64,000 nucleotides of DNA from assembly GCA_933228675.1 (NCBI GenBank), contig OW121740.1, forward strand, positions 157,688,691-157,752,690. Reading direction: 5' to 3'. Shown piece by piece: positions 12,166-24,464 of the stretch. Source of the DNA: Stomorhina lunata (lineage: Eukaryota; Arthropoda; Insecta; Diptera; Rhiniidae). The notes under the pieces are model-generated. The model made no database searches, was not told the DNA's origin, and saw only the letters and a program-made list of their open reading frames with translations. Every line of letters begins with the position of its first letter. Position 1 is the first letter of the stretch. The translations under genes and the position numbers were made by a program.

Positions 12166-12639
12166 TTTTGATTGTATAATTAACAAAACAAGAACTAAAC
12201 TATACAAAAAATAAATATATTTTGAAAAGTGCAAAGATATTACTATGTGGGTCCTATTCTACTATCAAGTTGTAGTAGAACCATATACTCAGTTTGTCCA
12301 ATTTAGTGACCTTTTTTATGGGCCACCAAAGTTTCCCAATATTAGCATGGTGCCAAAAAAAGGTGTCATCAGTTCTTCCCAACTAGCTAATCAGCACTTA
12401 AAAATATCGCTTAACTATGTTTTGCAAAAATGTAGCCAAGAGTATGGAAAATATTTCTTAATAACATTTTGTGATATAAATATATTTTGTCTCCGTCTTT
12501 TTTTTAAATGTTAAAGAAAACTATTTTTTTATCATAACTTTTTGGAAATCTTGATTTTTCCCACTCTATATTTTGTAAAATTATAGCCACCGTAAAGCTA
12601 AACAACTTTTGTGAACGCACCAGTATAATCTGACGTGTC
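12166..12639. other. No feature recognised
   Basis: A short frame at 12245-12514 has no recognisable domain and no splice support. Nothing else stands out. Confidence 0.45.
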
Positions 12640-12885
12640 TAAATACCGAAAAAGATCATAAACTCCCTCGTGCAAGCAAACAGAGGTCCCAAGTTCGATC
12701 CCCGGCCAGACCCACTGGTTATTGAGCATTAGGCTATGTAAAACTTCTTTAACTAATGAATTTGCCGTTCGGAGCCGGAGTTAAAGCGTAGGTCACTTTC
12801 AATGAGTCTATGTTTGTACTCAAATCCCACATCACCATGTTAATGTAACGATTTAAACAGCTAATGAGTAAGTAGTTCGTATTCA
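12640..12885 (+). mobile_element. Possible tRNA-derived SINE
   Basis: GAGGTCCCAAGTTCGATCCC at about 12684 resembles the T-arm of a tRNA, with a good RNA polymerase III B box (GTTCGATCC). It is followed by about 170 nt of non-tRNA sequence ending in TGAGTAAGTAG. No convincing A box was found at the right distance, so it may be 5' truncated or a chance match. Confidence 0.4.
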
Positions 12886-12974
12886 GTATTTTAGCTGCTT
12901 ATCTTATAACTTGGTAATCAAAAGTTTTGCTGAGTTATTTTACTCCCTATTTGTAATTTAATAAGGCAAGTACC

Positions 12975-13465
12975 ATAGATGGACTTTTTGAAGTACCATT
13001 ACTTACTAAGTACTTGTCTACATTGACATTTCTGTCTTAAAATAAAAAAGGTTTTTTTTTTAATTTTTGCTGAAAAACTTCAGATACTGCAATCTTATTA
13101 TTAAGCAGTAAAATATACTGATTACTGAATTTATTTGCAGTAATCAATAAAATTTACTGATTACTGAATTTTTTTTCAGTAATCAGTAAAATTTACTGAA
13201 CACTGAAATTTTTTTTCAGTAATTAGTAAAATTTACTGAAAAAAATTTTCAGTATTCAGTAAATTTTACTGATTACTGAAGTTTTTCTTCAGTAATAAGT
13301 AAAATTTACTGAATACTGATAAAAGTTTTAAGTATTCAGTAAAATTTACTGAATACTGATTTATTTTTTCAGTAATCAGTATAATTTACTGAATACTGAT
13401 TTTTTGTTTCATTAATCAGTAAACATTTACTGATTACTGAAACGCTTACTGCAGTAAAAAAGTAA
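12975..13465. repeat. Palindromic ACTGATTACTGAAA repeat, locus 3
   Basis: Same family as 5360-5545 and 11795-12165, here with more TTTTTTTCAGTAATCAGTAAA halves. The tract ends near ACTGATTACTGAAACGCTTACTGCAG. Confidence 0.85.
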
Positions 13466-15234
13466 AGCAGTATGCCCATGTATGAACTTTGCAAAGATAG
13501 ACATTTTGTAAAAATAAACTGATAACCGGAATTTGGTAACAATCGATCCACAATTGAATCTAGCTTCCATATCAAGCCCTCAGCCGGAAATGACATAAAT
13601 CTACTCAAATCTCGAAATTAAAAAAAAAAAACAGCTCATAAGAACAACTTTTTAAATTGTTGGTCTTTATTTGATCTTAGCAGCGAAGGGTATTAAAAAG
13701 TCGGACTTGCCCTACTTTAAATACTTAAAACATTTAGAAGTGCAAAAAGTCGTTACAAAATATATTAATTTTATTGGTTCCAAACAAAACCAATTTGTAG
13801 TGAAAGTAGATTATCGGTAGACCAAATCTTGAGTTATATCTTTTGAATTATTACTTTTTTTGTTATTGTTGAGTATTTACTGTGTTAACCGAGCTTTGCT
13901 CATAGTTGTTATGTTATTTTATGCCTTTTTACCCATTTAGCCCCCCTCGAAATCAAAAAAGTACCAAATACATGTTAGATATTTTATTTCACATCTATTG
14001 CTTGGAGTACAAAATTCCTTTGGTTCAAAAGATAAGAGTGGTTCAAAAAAGTACAAAAAAAAGTTGTTTCACCCTTTTTTTACCACCTATCGGTAAAAGT
14101 TTCAAAAAAGTACCAAATACCTATCCGCTTTAACGTAATTTAAATTATATATGTACCTATTGCTTTAGGAGATATAACGTTTTCGATTTTTCTTTTTTTA
14201 CCAGTTGGAAAGGGGGTAATAGTGGCAAAATTTCCAAAAGTTCCTTCTTATTCGATCTACACGGTAAAAAAGCTAACTACCGCATAAATTTTATCAAAAT
14301 CGTTATAGCTATTTCTTACGATAAATTATTTTTTTACCTATTTTTTTTACTTTTAATTTTTTGATCACGGTGGACCTTTTTTGGGATTTACCCATATGTA
14401 AAATATAGTTCACAATAGATGTCGCTATTATTGTTATCATAGAGTCAAAGTACAAAAATCACCAAAACCTAGGAAATACTTAAAAGAGAAAATCTCAGAA
14501 ACCAGAGGTAAGATCTTGTTGAAAGGAGGGTTAAATATTAGATTTTTAAAATAATATTTTTTGTAGGGTTGCTTAAATGTGGAAATATGCTAAATTTTAA
14601 ATTTTTTAAGAGATTGGTAAAGTTTTTATAATTTTAAGAAGATTCGCCCAATTCATATAATTTTAAAAATAATGCGTATCAAGTTATACATTTTTATAAC
14701 TTGACTTGTTCTTAAAAAATGTTAAAGAAGTTGATGTCGCAGACATCAATTTCTTAAATATCACTCATACGCCCAGTTATAAAAAGTAGTATTACATTGT
14801 CCAAATATTACTCATACGCCTAAGTGTTCAAAAAGTCGTCGGTATTTCTGCGAAGATTTCACTGTAGTCAAATTTGGATAACATTTTCGGATTCAGCGCC
14901 TGTCAAAAATACGTAATAGCGTTTTCCAGCCCTTTTTGACCAGTAGTTAAGGAGATATTAGGCAAAAACAAATTCCATGCAAAAATTCTACAGATTTCAT
15001 TCTTTAATTTTGCTACCTCACACATACATACTCGCACCTACATGATAGAACTTTGTGTGATATGTAAAAAATCTAAAGCATATCCTTTAGGCGCAATTTA
15101 AATTTCAAAATAGTAATACATATAAAACGAGTGGATCCGCAATAAAAATGATATTAAAGAGATAAAAATATGTTAACTCAATTTAAAAATGTTTAAAAAT
15201 AAATATTCTATATTTAAATAAACGATTCAAAACA
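13466..15234. other. Non-coding, with a dispersed repeat tract
   Basis: Between about 13930 and 14400 the phrase AAAAAAGTACCAAATAC recurs with TAGGAGATATAACG, and a similar AAAAGTACCAAA-rich tract lies at 52305-52470, suggesting a worn dispersed repeat. No gene is seen in this interval. Confidence 0.4.
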
Positions 15235-15948
15235 TTACACTTCCTCCTCCTGTTCTTCTTCCGTTGATCGATCAACATCTGTCTCCTCGGAAGAACGATA
15301 GGAATGGGCCCCTTTTAAACGTAAATATTTCATACCCATTAAGTAGATTTTCTCATGGGCATCTTGGACTTCATTTGTCAGCTCATTGTTCTTCAAAATG
15401 GTTTCATCCTTAAAATAAAGAAAAGCCATTTAAATTACTATAATTTAAAAACAAAAATCTTAGACTACCAATTCTTTAGTACGTTTTTGCAGTAACTCCT
15501 TAACATCATGTAACTCCCTAACCATAGCATTGCGTTCCATAGCATGATAGTCCCGTTGCTGGCGACATTCTTCTTCCAGTTCTTGATTTCTCTGCTTCAG
15601 ATGATACATTTCCGTAAGCATGGAATTTTGTTTGTCCATTATGGTCTTAACTAGACTCTCCAGATTTTCGATGGTGATCTGAGCTTCTGTGAGGTTTTTG
15701 TTGAGAAGCCAATTTTCGGCATGAGCTGCTGCCAATTCAGTAGCTGAAACTTCGTGATTGGAAGCAAGACTGTAAGGAGAAAAGTCAAGATTTTAGTTTA
15801 AAATGAATGGTGAAAGTCATTCATGTTACCTATTTTCTTCATTGGTTATAACTGAAGCATCTTTTTGAATATTTGACACATCTGTACATGGATCTCCTGG
15901 GGCAGGTCTTTCTTTGGTGTGAACAAAATATTGGCAAATGCAAGACAT
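15235..15948 (-). CDS. Gene B: small coiled-coil protein, complete
   Basis: Minus-strand exons are 15948-15830, 15769-15469 and 15408-15235, separated by two 60-nt introns with GT/AG ends (donors GTAACA and GTAGTC, acceptors TTACAG and TTTAAG). The joined frame encodes 197 residues. It starts MSCICQYFVHTKERPAP, then from about residue 50 to 165 is a heptad-like, Glu/Lys/Gln/Leu-rich helix (ENLESLVKTIMDKQNSMLTE, then LKQRNQELEEECRQQ), and ends in an acidic tail (EEEQEEEV). No signal peptide or membrane segment is present, so it is probably an intracellular structural or adaptor protein. I do not recognise a named orthologue. Coding-like composition and consistent splicing make the gene call firm; the function is unknown. 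Confidence 0.88.
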
Positions 15949-16069
15949 TTTTATTTTTTTTGGGTAATAAAATACGTGTTTTTGTTAATTAGAAATTGGA
16001 ATAATTATTAAAGTATTAAAATTTTTTTGAGTTTTCAGAACTTCAAAATGACCTGTAAATGATAAGTAT

Positions 16070-18270
16070 TTCTGTAAAAAAAATGTTCTATAAGAAAACA
16101 TTTTTAAAAAATTTCATTGAAATTTTTTTTAATAGAAAAATTTTCGTCAAAAAATTTCTCTAATAGAAAAATTTTCGTTAAAAAATTTTTCTAATAGGAA
16201 AATTTTTCTAATTGAAAAATTTTCATTAAATTCTAAATTTCATTAGAAAATTTTTCTTATAGAAAAATTTTTATTAAATATCTTTCTTTTAAAAAATTTT
16301 TATTGAAAATTTTTTTTTTCTTTTAGAAAATTTTTTTTTTTTTTTTTTGTATAGAAAAATTGAAAATTTTTCTTATAGAAAAATTGAAAATTTTTCTTAT
16401 AGAAAAATTGAAAATTTTTCTTATAGAAAAATTGAAAATTTTTCTTATAGAAAGATTGAAAATTTTTCTTATAGAAAAAATTTCGTTAAAAAATTTTTCA
16501 CCGAAAGTTTTCATTAAAAAATTTTTGTTATAGAAAAATTTTTATTAGAAAATTTTTCTTATAGAAAAATTTTTATTAAAAAAATTTTCTTATAGAAAAA
16601 TTTTCAATAAATATTTTTCTTATAGAAACGTTTTATTGAAAAATTTTTTTTTTCTTATAAAAAAAAATTAAAATTTTTAAATTTATAGAAAAATTTTTGT
16701 TAAAAATATTTTTTCTATAAGGAAATTTTTTAATGAAAATTTTTCTATAAGAAAAATTTTTTAAGGAAAATTTTTCTATAACAAAAATTTTTTAATGAAA
16801 ATTTTTCTATAAGAAAAATTTTTCAATGAAAATTTTTCTATAAGAAAAATTTTTCAATGAAAATTTTTCTATAAGAAAAATTTTGAATGAAAATTTTTCT
16901 ATAAGAAAAATTTTGAATGAAAATTTTTCTATAAGAAAATTTTTAATGAAAATTTTTCTATAAGAAATTTTTTAATGAAAATTTTTCTATAAGAAAATTT
17001 TTTAATGAAAATTTTTCTATACGAAAAATTTTTTAATGAAAATTTTCTATAAGAAAAATTTTTGTATAATAAAAATTTTATAATGAAAATTTTTCTATAA
17101 GAAAAATTTTATATTTTTTTTTTATGAAAAATTTTCCATAAGAAAAATTTTTTTAATAAAAATTTTTCTATAAGAAAAAATTTTTTTATAAGAAAAATTT
17201 TTCAATAAAAATTTTTCCCTAAGAAACATTTTTTAATAAATCTAAAAAAAAAAATTCTATAAGAAAAATTTTTTAATAAAAATTTTTCTATAAGAAAATT
17301 TTTTTAATGAAAATTTTTCTATAAGAAAATTTTTTAATAAAAATTGTTCTATAAGAAAAATTTTTTAATGACAATTTCTCTATCAGAAAAATTTTTAATG
17401 AAAAGTTTTTTATAAGAAAAATTGTTAAATGAAAATTTTTCAATAAGAAAATTTTTTAATGAAATTTTTTCTATAAGAAAAACTTTTCAAAGAAAAATTT
17501 TTCTATAAGAACAAATTTTTAATGAAAATTTTTCTATAAGAAAAAATTTTTTATGAAAAGTTTTCTATTAGAAAAATTTTTAAATAAAATTTTTTATATA
17601 AGAAAAATTTTGAAATGAAATTTTTTCTAAAAGGAACATTTTTTAATGAAAGTTTTTCTATAAGAAACATTTTTAGTGCAAAATTTTTTATAAGAAAATT
17701 TTTCTTATAGAAAAATTTTTTAATGAAAATTTTTCTATGGGAAAAATTTTTTAAAGAAAATTTTTCTGTAAGAAAAATTTTTTAATGAAAATTTTTCTAT
17801 AAGAAAAATTTTTCTATAAGAAAAATTATTTTAATAAAAAATTTTCTATAAAAAAAATTTTTTACTAAAAATTTTTCTATAAGAAAAATTTTTTTATAAA
17901 AAGTTTTCTATAAGAAGAATTTTTTTATAAGAAACATTTGTTTAAGACAAATTTTTCTATAAGAAAAATTTTTTTAATAAAATTTTTTTATATAGGAACA
18001 TTTTTTTTTTATATGAAAAATTGTTTTAATGAAAATTTTTTTAATAGAATTTCTTATAGAAAAATTTCTCTTATAGAAAAATTTTTATTAAAAATTTTTT
18101 TTTTTTTTTATAGAAAAATTATTATTACAAAAATTTTTTTTATAGAAAAATTTTTATTAATTTATTAAAAGAATTTTTCATATAGAATTTTTTTTTAATT
18201 TTGCTTATGGACAATTTTTTATTAAAAAAATTTTGCTTATAGAAAAATGTTTATTAAAATTTTTTGAAAT
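16070..18270. repeat. TTTTTCTTATAGAAAAA minisatellite with inverted central block
   Basis: Units are built on TTTTTCTTATAGAAAAA joined by TTTTTATTAAAAA or similar. From about 16070 to 16690 the unit reads in this orientation. From about 16690 to 18030 it reads as its reverse complement (TTTTTCTATAAGAAAAA with TTTTTTAATGAAAA), and from about 18035 it switches back. The long frames here are artefacts. The block lies upstream of gene B. Confidence 0.88.
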
Positions 18271-19558
18271 AATATGAAAAATAAGAATGAATTCAAACTT
18301 TTTGTGTTACCTTTTGCCTACGTTACCATGTTCCTATTTTTTCATGTTGTAATAAATTGCCCTCAAACTTGTTTCCTCTTGCAATAAAAAATTAGCCCAA
18401 TTTTCTAAAGTTCAACGATAAACTGTGAGTTAAAAAACACAATGTAGGCCACAATTATTATTAATCACTAGAACAACTTGTAAGTCCGAGAACTGATGAT
18501 TAATAACAGCAGGTAAATAATTGTTAACTTAAACTCTTCCCCCATTTCCCCCTAAAAACTTTAGTGACGCCATTCGATTGTCCATAAATACACCATAACT
18601 GTGACGTCAAAATGAAAATCTTCACAATAGAAAATTGACATGAGTGTCTAATAGAAGGCAATTCGATAAAGCTAAAAAAAGCATAAACTCAACATGTAAG
18701 CGGTTACGCTGTTACAGTTACGGTCTTGATTGTCTTAACATGCAATCCTTTTTTAGATTTGTCCACGAACTCATCCTTCAACCGATTTCATTTTTTTTTA
18801 GTTGCAAAATTTGTCATTTTGACTTGACGTCTTTAAAAGTTGTTTCAGAGATTGTGAAACTTTTAAATACTTAATCGTTTGTTCGAATATGTTTCATGAC
18901 ATGTACCCTAAGAAATCGCGTGTTGGGTGAAAGAATTTAGTTTTCTTCTTAATTATTTTTAAAGTTTCAAGAAGATTAAGAAAAACACTTAAAAAAGTTT
19001 TTAACACAATTAATAAACGTTTAAAACTAGGACCTTTTTTTCAATCAAAGTTAATTTTCAGGGTCATCGGTTTTCATTAGTTTGAAGATCGTGTTGCTCT
19101 AATATACATACATACCTATACTCATATGTATCTGTTTAGCTTAAATACCACCATAAATACAAAGTTAAGACCTTATGTTGTCAAAGTGATTACATATGTT
19201 ATCAACAGAAGTAGGCAGCCCATACCACTAGTAGCCGATGATTTTTTTTTAATTTTCGTATATACCACGATCATTAATAAAACTCCTGAAAATGAGTATT
19301 AAAATCTTTCAGTTTTTACTTGGATGTTAAAAGAGTCGGTTTGTGCCGCTTTGTTAAAGAAATGACAAAAACAAACTAGTCAAAAAAAAACCAATCAAAA
19401 TCCAATTTATAGCAACAAAATACGTGGTTCGAGGAAAACAACGAAATATAATCTCGAACATTGTTGCCACGACACTATTATTTTTGTAAACATTGGGAAT
19501 ATTTTTGTAAATATTGGGAATTTTTTTCAAAACGGAAATAAATTCTAATATTAAACAA
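18271..19558. other. Unique-looking sequence, no gene recognised
   Basis: Less AT-biased than the neighbouring arrays, with an open frame at 18644-18874 that shows no domain or splice support. I see nothing that can be named. Confidence 0.4.
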
Positions 19559-19855
19559 TTTTAGATTTTTTAGATATTTTCGATCCAAAAATTTTTTTAT
19601 AGACAAAATAAAAATATTTTTCTTTGGAAAATTGTTCGATAAAAATTATATTTTAGAGAAAATTTTTCGATAAAAAGATTTTTCTGTACAAATTTTTGAT
19701 CAAAATATATTTATAACAAAGATTTTTCAAATTTTCTATCGAAAAATTTTTGGTGAAAAAAATTTCTGTAGAAACATTTTTCATAAAAAAAATTTTTATA
19801 GAAAAAATTTTTGATAAAAAAATTTTCTTAAGAAAAATTTTTGATAAAAAAATTT
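19559..19855. repeat. TTTTCTATAGAAAA-type minisatellite, left of the hairpin
   Basis: Degenerate units of TTTTTGATAAAAAAATTTTC type. The array stops abruptly at the left end of the long inverted repeat and resumes beyond its right end at about 20680 in the same orientation. Confidence 0.75.
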
Positions 19856-20636
19856 TCGTGGGTTCGAGTCGGGCTCAGGTTCATGTCATAAATTATTTTT
19901 TTAATTTATGATTTTTAAATTAGATGAATAAATTTTAGGAATACTGAAAAAACTATGTGACACTTAGCAGTGTGGAATGCTGCATTTTCTGTCCCGCTAC
20001 GGACTTCATCAGCACACTGTGTCACCAACTGTTAGATGCCAGTAGTTAAGATCATCTATTTAACTGAATTCTTAAGCGAAATTGAAAACGAGAATTATAT
20101 TAACACTCATTTCTATTTCACCTATGACCATATGATCGATTCAGTTAGACGAACTTATCCACCATAGTTTTTTCCTTTATGTTTTGTATTCCTATCCTTT
20201 ATTAATCTACATTTACTTTGTACTTTAACCAACTATCAGCTGGTAATGAAGACAAAGATTTTTGTTTTGACAAGTTTCTGTTTAGATTAATAAAGGATAG
20301 GAATACAAAACATAAAGGAAAAAACTATGGTGGATAAGTTCGTCTAACTGAATCGATCATATGGTCATAGGTGAAATAGAAATGAGTGTTAATATAATTC
20401 TCGTTTTCAATTTCGCTTAAGAATTCAGTTAAATAGATGATCTTAACTACTGGCATCTAACAGTTGGTGACACAGTGTGCTGATGAAGTCCGTAGCGGGA
20501 CAGAAAATGCAGCATTCCACACTGCTAAGTGTCACATAGTTTTTTCAGTATTCCTAAAATTTATTCATCTAATTTAAAAATCATAAATTAAAAAAATAAT
20601 TTATGACATGAACCTGAGCCCGACTCGAACCCACGA
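19856..20636. repeat. Perfect 354-bp inverted repeat with 73-nt spacer
   Basis: The left arm 19856-20209 and right arm 20283-20636 are exact reverse complements by direct comparison; the spacer is 20210-20282. The arms are of ordinary composition, unlike the surrounding array. They contain no long open frame. The outer end of each arm carries GGTTCGAGTC, an RNA polymerase III B-box-like sequence (19861-19870 and its mirror). A transcript through the locus would fold into a 354-bp duplex. It could be a hairpin-RNA (endo-siRNA) locus, a recent head-to-head SINE-like pair, or an assembly fold-back. Confidence 0.93.
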
Positions 20637-20679
20637 CCATCAACATAAATTCTGGTTCAACTAAAATTAATTTCTTTCT

Positions 20680-22975
20680 AAAAAAATTTTCTATAGAAGA
20701 ATTTTTAATAAAAAAATTTTCTATAGAAAAATTTTTGATAAAAATGTTTTCTATAGAAAAATTTTTGATAAGAAAATTTTCTATCGAAAAATTTTGATAA
20801 AAAAATTTTCTATAGAAAAATTTTTGATAAAAAATTTTCTATAGAAAAATTTGTTGATAAAAAAATTTTCTATAGAAAATTTGTTTATAAAATTGATAAA
20901 AAAAATTCTATAGAAAATTTTTGATAAAAAAATTTTATACAGAAAAATTTTCCATAGAAAAATGTTTGATAAAAAAATTTTCTATAGAAAAATGTTTGAT
21001 AAAAAAATTTTCTATTAAAAAATTTTCTATAGAGAAATTTTTAATAAAAAAAAAATTTATATAGAAAAATTTTTGATAAAAATTTTTTCTATGGAAAAAT
21101 TTTTGATAAAAAAATTTTCTATCGAAAAATTTTTGATAAAAAATTTTTTATAGAAAAATTTTTGAAAAAAAAATTTCTATGGAAAAATTTTTGATAAAAA
21201 AATTTTCTACAGAAAAATTTTTTATAAAAAGGTTTTCTATAGAAAAATTTTTGATAAGAAAATTTCTATAGAAAATTTTTCAAAAATTTCCTTTAAAAAA
21301 ATTTGTTAATAAAAAAATTTTCTATAGAAATATTTTTGATAAAAAATTTTCTATATAAAAAAATTTTTGATAGAAAAATTTTCTATAGAAAATTTTTTTA
21401 CCAAATATTTTTCTAAGAAAAATTGTTTGATAAAAAAATTTACTATAGAAAAATTTTTTGAAAAAAAAAATTTCCATAGAAAAATTTTTGATAAAAAAAA
21501 TTTCTATAGAAGAATTTTTGATAAAAAAAATTTTCTATATAAAATTTTTTGAAACAAAATTTTTCGAAGAAAAATTTTTGAAAAAAAATTTTCTATAGAA
21601 AAATTTTTAATAAAAAAATTTTCTATAGAAAAATTTTTGATAAAAATGTTTTCTATAGAAAAATTTTTGATAAGAAAATTTTCTATCGAAAAATTTTGAT
21701 AGAAAAATTTTCTATAGAAAAATTTTTGATAAAAAATTTTCTATCGAAAAATTTGTTGATAAAAAAATTTTCTATAGAAAATTTGTTTATGAAATTGATA
21801 AAAAAAATTTTTATAGAAAATTTTTGATAAAAAAATTTTCTACAGAAAAATTTTCTATAGAAAAATTTTTGATAAAAAAATTTTCTATAGAAAAATTTTT
21901 TATAAAAAAATTTTCTATTAAAAAATTTTCTATAGAGAAATTTTTGATAACAAAAAATGTATATAGAAAAATTTTTGATAAAAATTTTTTTCTATGGAAA
22001 AATTTTTGATAAAAAAATTTTCTAGAAAAATTTTTGATAAAAAGTTTTCTATCGAAAAATTTTTGATAAAAAATTTTTGATAGAAAAATTTTTGATAAAA
22101 AATTTTTTATAGAAAAATTTTTGATAAAAAAATTTTCTATGGATAAAAAGGTTTTCTATAGAAAAATTTTTGATAGGAAAATTTCTATAGAAAATTTTTC
22201 AAAAATTTCCTATAGAAAAATTTGTTGATAAAAAAATTTTCTATAGAAATATTTTTGATAAAAAATTTTCTATAGAAAATTTTTGATAAACAAATTTTCT
22301 ATAGAAAATTTTTTTACCAAATATTTTTCTAAGAAAAATTGTTTGATAAAAAAATTTTCTATAAAAAAATTTTTTGAAAAAAAAAAATTTCCATAGAAAA
22401 ATTTTTGATAAAAAAATTTTCTATAGAAGAATTTTTGAGAAAAAAATTTTCTATATAAAATTTTTTGAAACAAAATTTTTCGATGAAAAATTTTCGATAA
22501 AAAAATTTTCTATAGAAAAATTTTTTATTAAAAAAAATTTAATAGAAAAATTTTTGATCAAAAAAAGATTTAATAGAAAAATTTTTCATAAAAAAAATTT
22601 TCTATGGAAAAGTTTTTAATAAAAAAAATTTTCTATAGAAAAATTTTTGATAAAAAAATTTTCTATAGAAAAATTTTTGATAAAAAAAATTTAAATAGAA
22701 AAATTTTTTATAAAAACGATTTTTCTATAGAAAAATTTTTGATAAAAAAATTTTAAATAGAACAATTTTTGATAAGATTTTTTATAGAAATATTTTTGAT
22801 AAAAAACGTTTTCTATAGAAAAATTTTTGATAAAAAAAATTTCTATAGAAGAATTTTTGATAAATAAAATTTTCTATAGAAAAAGTGTTGAATTTTTGAG
22901 AAAAAATTTTCTATAAATAAAATTAGAAAAATTTTCTATAAAAGAATTTTTAATAAAAAATTTCTTTAGAAAAAT
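20680..22975. repeat. TTTTCTATAGAAAA minisatellite, block with 0.9-kb higher-order repeat
   Basis: Basic units as in block 1 (6870-9468). In addition, a larger unit of about 0.9 kb is present twice: 20700-21601 and 21602 to about 22510. Rare variants recur in the same order, for example AAAATGTTTTC at 20741 and 21643, CCAAATATTTTTCTAAG at 21401 and 22317, and GAAACAAAATTTTTCGA at 21551 and 22466. Beyond 22510 the array continues without the higher-order pattern. Confidence 0.88.
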
Positions 22976-23140
22976 TTTTGATAAAAATATTAAAAAAAAT
23001 GGAGTAGAAAACTTTTTTTTACACATTAAAAAAATACCTATTTTAGTTAAAAGTATAAAAAACGGCAATCCTGCCGACTATTTTTTTGTTCTGTTCTCTT
23101 TGCGCCGACCCGTGGTTATCAGCTTCCTAGTCTTCAATAA
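22976..23140. repeat. Shared edge sequence of minisatellite block
   Basis: ATGGAGTAGAAAACTTTTT (about 23000) and TGTTCTCTTTGCGCCGACC (about 23091) match ATGGAGTAGAAAACTTTTT at about 8752 and TGTTCTCTATGCGCCGACC at about 9464 in block 1. These non-repetitive edge sequences travel with the array. Confidence 0.75.
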
Positions 23141-24275
23141 ATAATAACATCATTTTCGATTTGGAGTTTGGTTTCATTTTGGAATTTTTATTAAAAATTT
23201 AAAGGTATGAAATTTGTTTACAATATTTATTTAATTATTTACTATTAATTAATTATGTCTATTTCTATATATTAAAGATAAGTTTCAGTGTATTTATTTG
23301 ATATGTGTGTGTGTTTCCGTGTGATTGCTAAAATTTCTTATATTTATAACAAATAATACAAATGTCTGGCTAAATTTAATTGCTTTTTTTCCAACAAAAT
23401 CATATTTACGAGTAGTTATATCCAAGGTATATTATAATGAAGGTAATTTCACTTTACGTTACTAAATTTAATTTCACTTTCTGACAATTCTAAGGGTTCT
23501 GACATTTCAATAGAAATAAAGCTACCATATTATGTTAAGTCTTCCCTTTTTTTTGTTCCTGCGCCGACAATATGAGTTAAGTGTTAAAATTTGAACACTC
23601 TTTTATTACAGAATTTAAAACTTTTTTTGCTTATGTATCTGTAAACGTAACCGTTTACCTATATTTTACTTGTTCTAGGAGAAAAGAGCTGGATAGCTTT
23701 AAACATATAATAGAATTTTATTGATTTTTTAAATTTCCTGAATACTTAGAAAAAAACACATAACTAAAATTGTTGTCTCAGCGGCGATTTGAAGTAATAG
23801 AAATTAATTTATTTTTCAAAATAGAATTGTTATTTCAAATCAAAAAATTTTTTAAATTATAAAAATACTAAAATAAAACGTTATGTTTTTGTTAGTTGAT
23901 TCCGGTACGAAAAGATCATTATCATATCATTCTCGTTGTCAGCGAAGGAGAGTTTGACGTTTCGGTAGAAGAAGAGAATCACGTAATTCTTTTTATTCAT
24001 AATCAGGAAGAATTTATTTTAATACAAAGTCTGTTCTTATTATAGTTTCAGAAGTCTCAATGGCTAATTTAACTAACGGCTAATATATTTGTTAATTAGT
24101 TTGTCACTGTAAGTTCCTTTTCTTCGCTGATGGATGTTGCATGATCCTCTTATGAGAGGAAATGCTCCTATTGTTGATGCTGTATTGCTGTCACCGTAGA
24201 CTTTGGTTAATGTTGCTGATAATATTTATTAAGTTGATAAATTTACAAGTTTTTATCTGTATTTTTCTATTTTGT
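23141..24275. other. No gene recognised
   Basis: AT-rich non-coding sequence. Around 23890-24140 the composition is more balanced (GTTGATTCCGGTACG, CGTTGTCAGCGAAGG), which could be a worn transposable-element end, but I cannot assign it. Confidence 0.35.
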
Positions 24276-24464
24276 TGTAGCCATGAAATGGATAGGGTCA
24301 CTTCCTCCTCCGACGAAGTATTTTCTCATTTCTGTATGAGGCAAATTCTTGTAAATAATCCAAGACTACTATGGGTACTATTGGAATCTGATCCGCTACC
24401 ATTGGTTTGGGAATCGGCAAATATGAAACACATACCAAGAGGCGTAAATTTCCACATCATTTGA
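24276..24464 (+). CDS. Possible exon or degenerate ORF, unknown
   Basis: After a good acceptor-like TATTTTGTTGTAG (ending about 24280), an open frame of about 60 residues starts with MDRVTSSSDEVFSHFC and ends GVNFHII with TGA at 24462-24464. Composition is more protein-like than other frames nearby. No upstream exon, domain or homologue could be recognised, so this may be a last exon, a gene relic or a transposon scrap. Confidence 0.22.
   Translation, partial: CSHEMDRVTSSSDEVFSHFCMRQILVNNPRLLWVLLESDPLPLVWESANMKHIPRGVNFHII

Noticed and set aside
18644..18874. 76-residue frame as an exon
   Set aside because: No acceptor or donor in phase, no cysteine pattern or recognisable domain.
19856..20636. 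Terminal inverted repeats of an ordinary DNA transposon
   Set aside because: The spacer is only 73 nt and has no room for a transposase, and the arms make up nearly the whole locus. A non-autonomous foldback element cannot be fully excluded.
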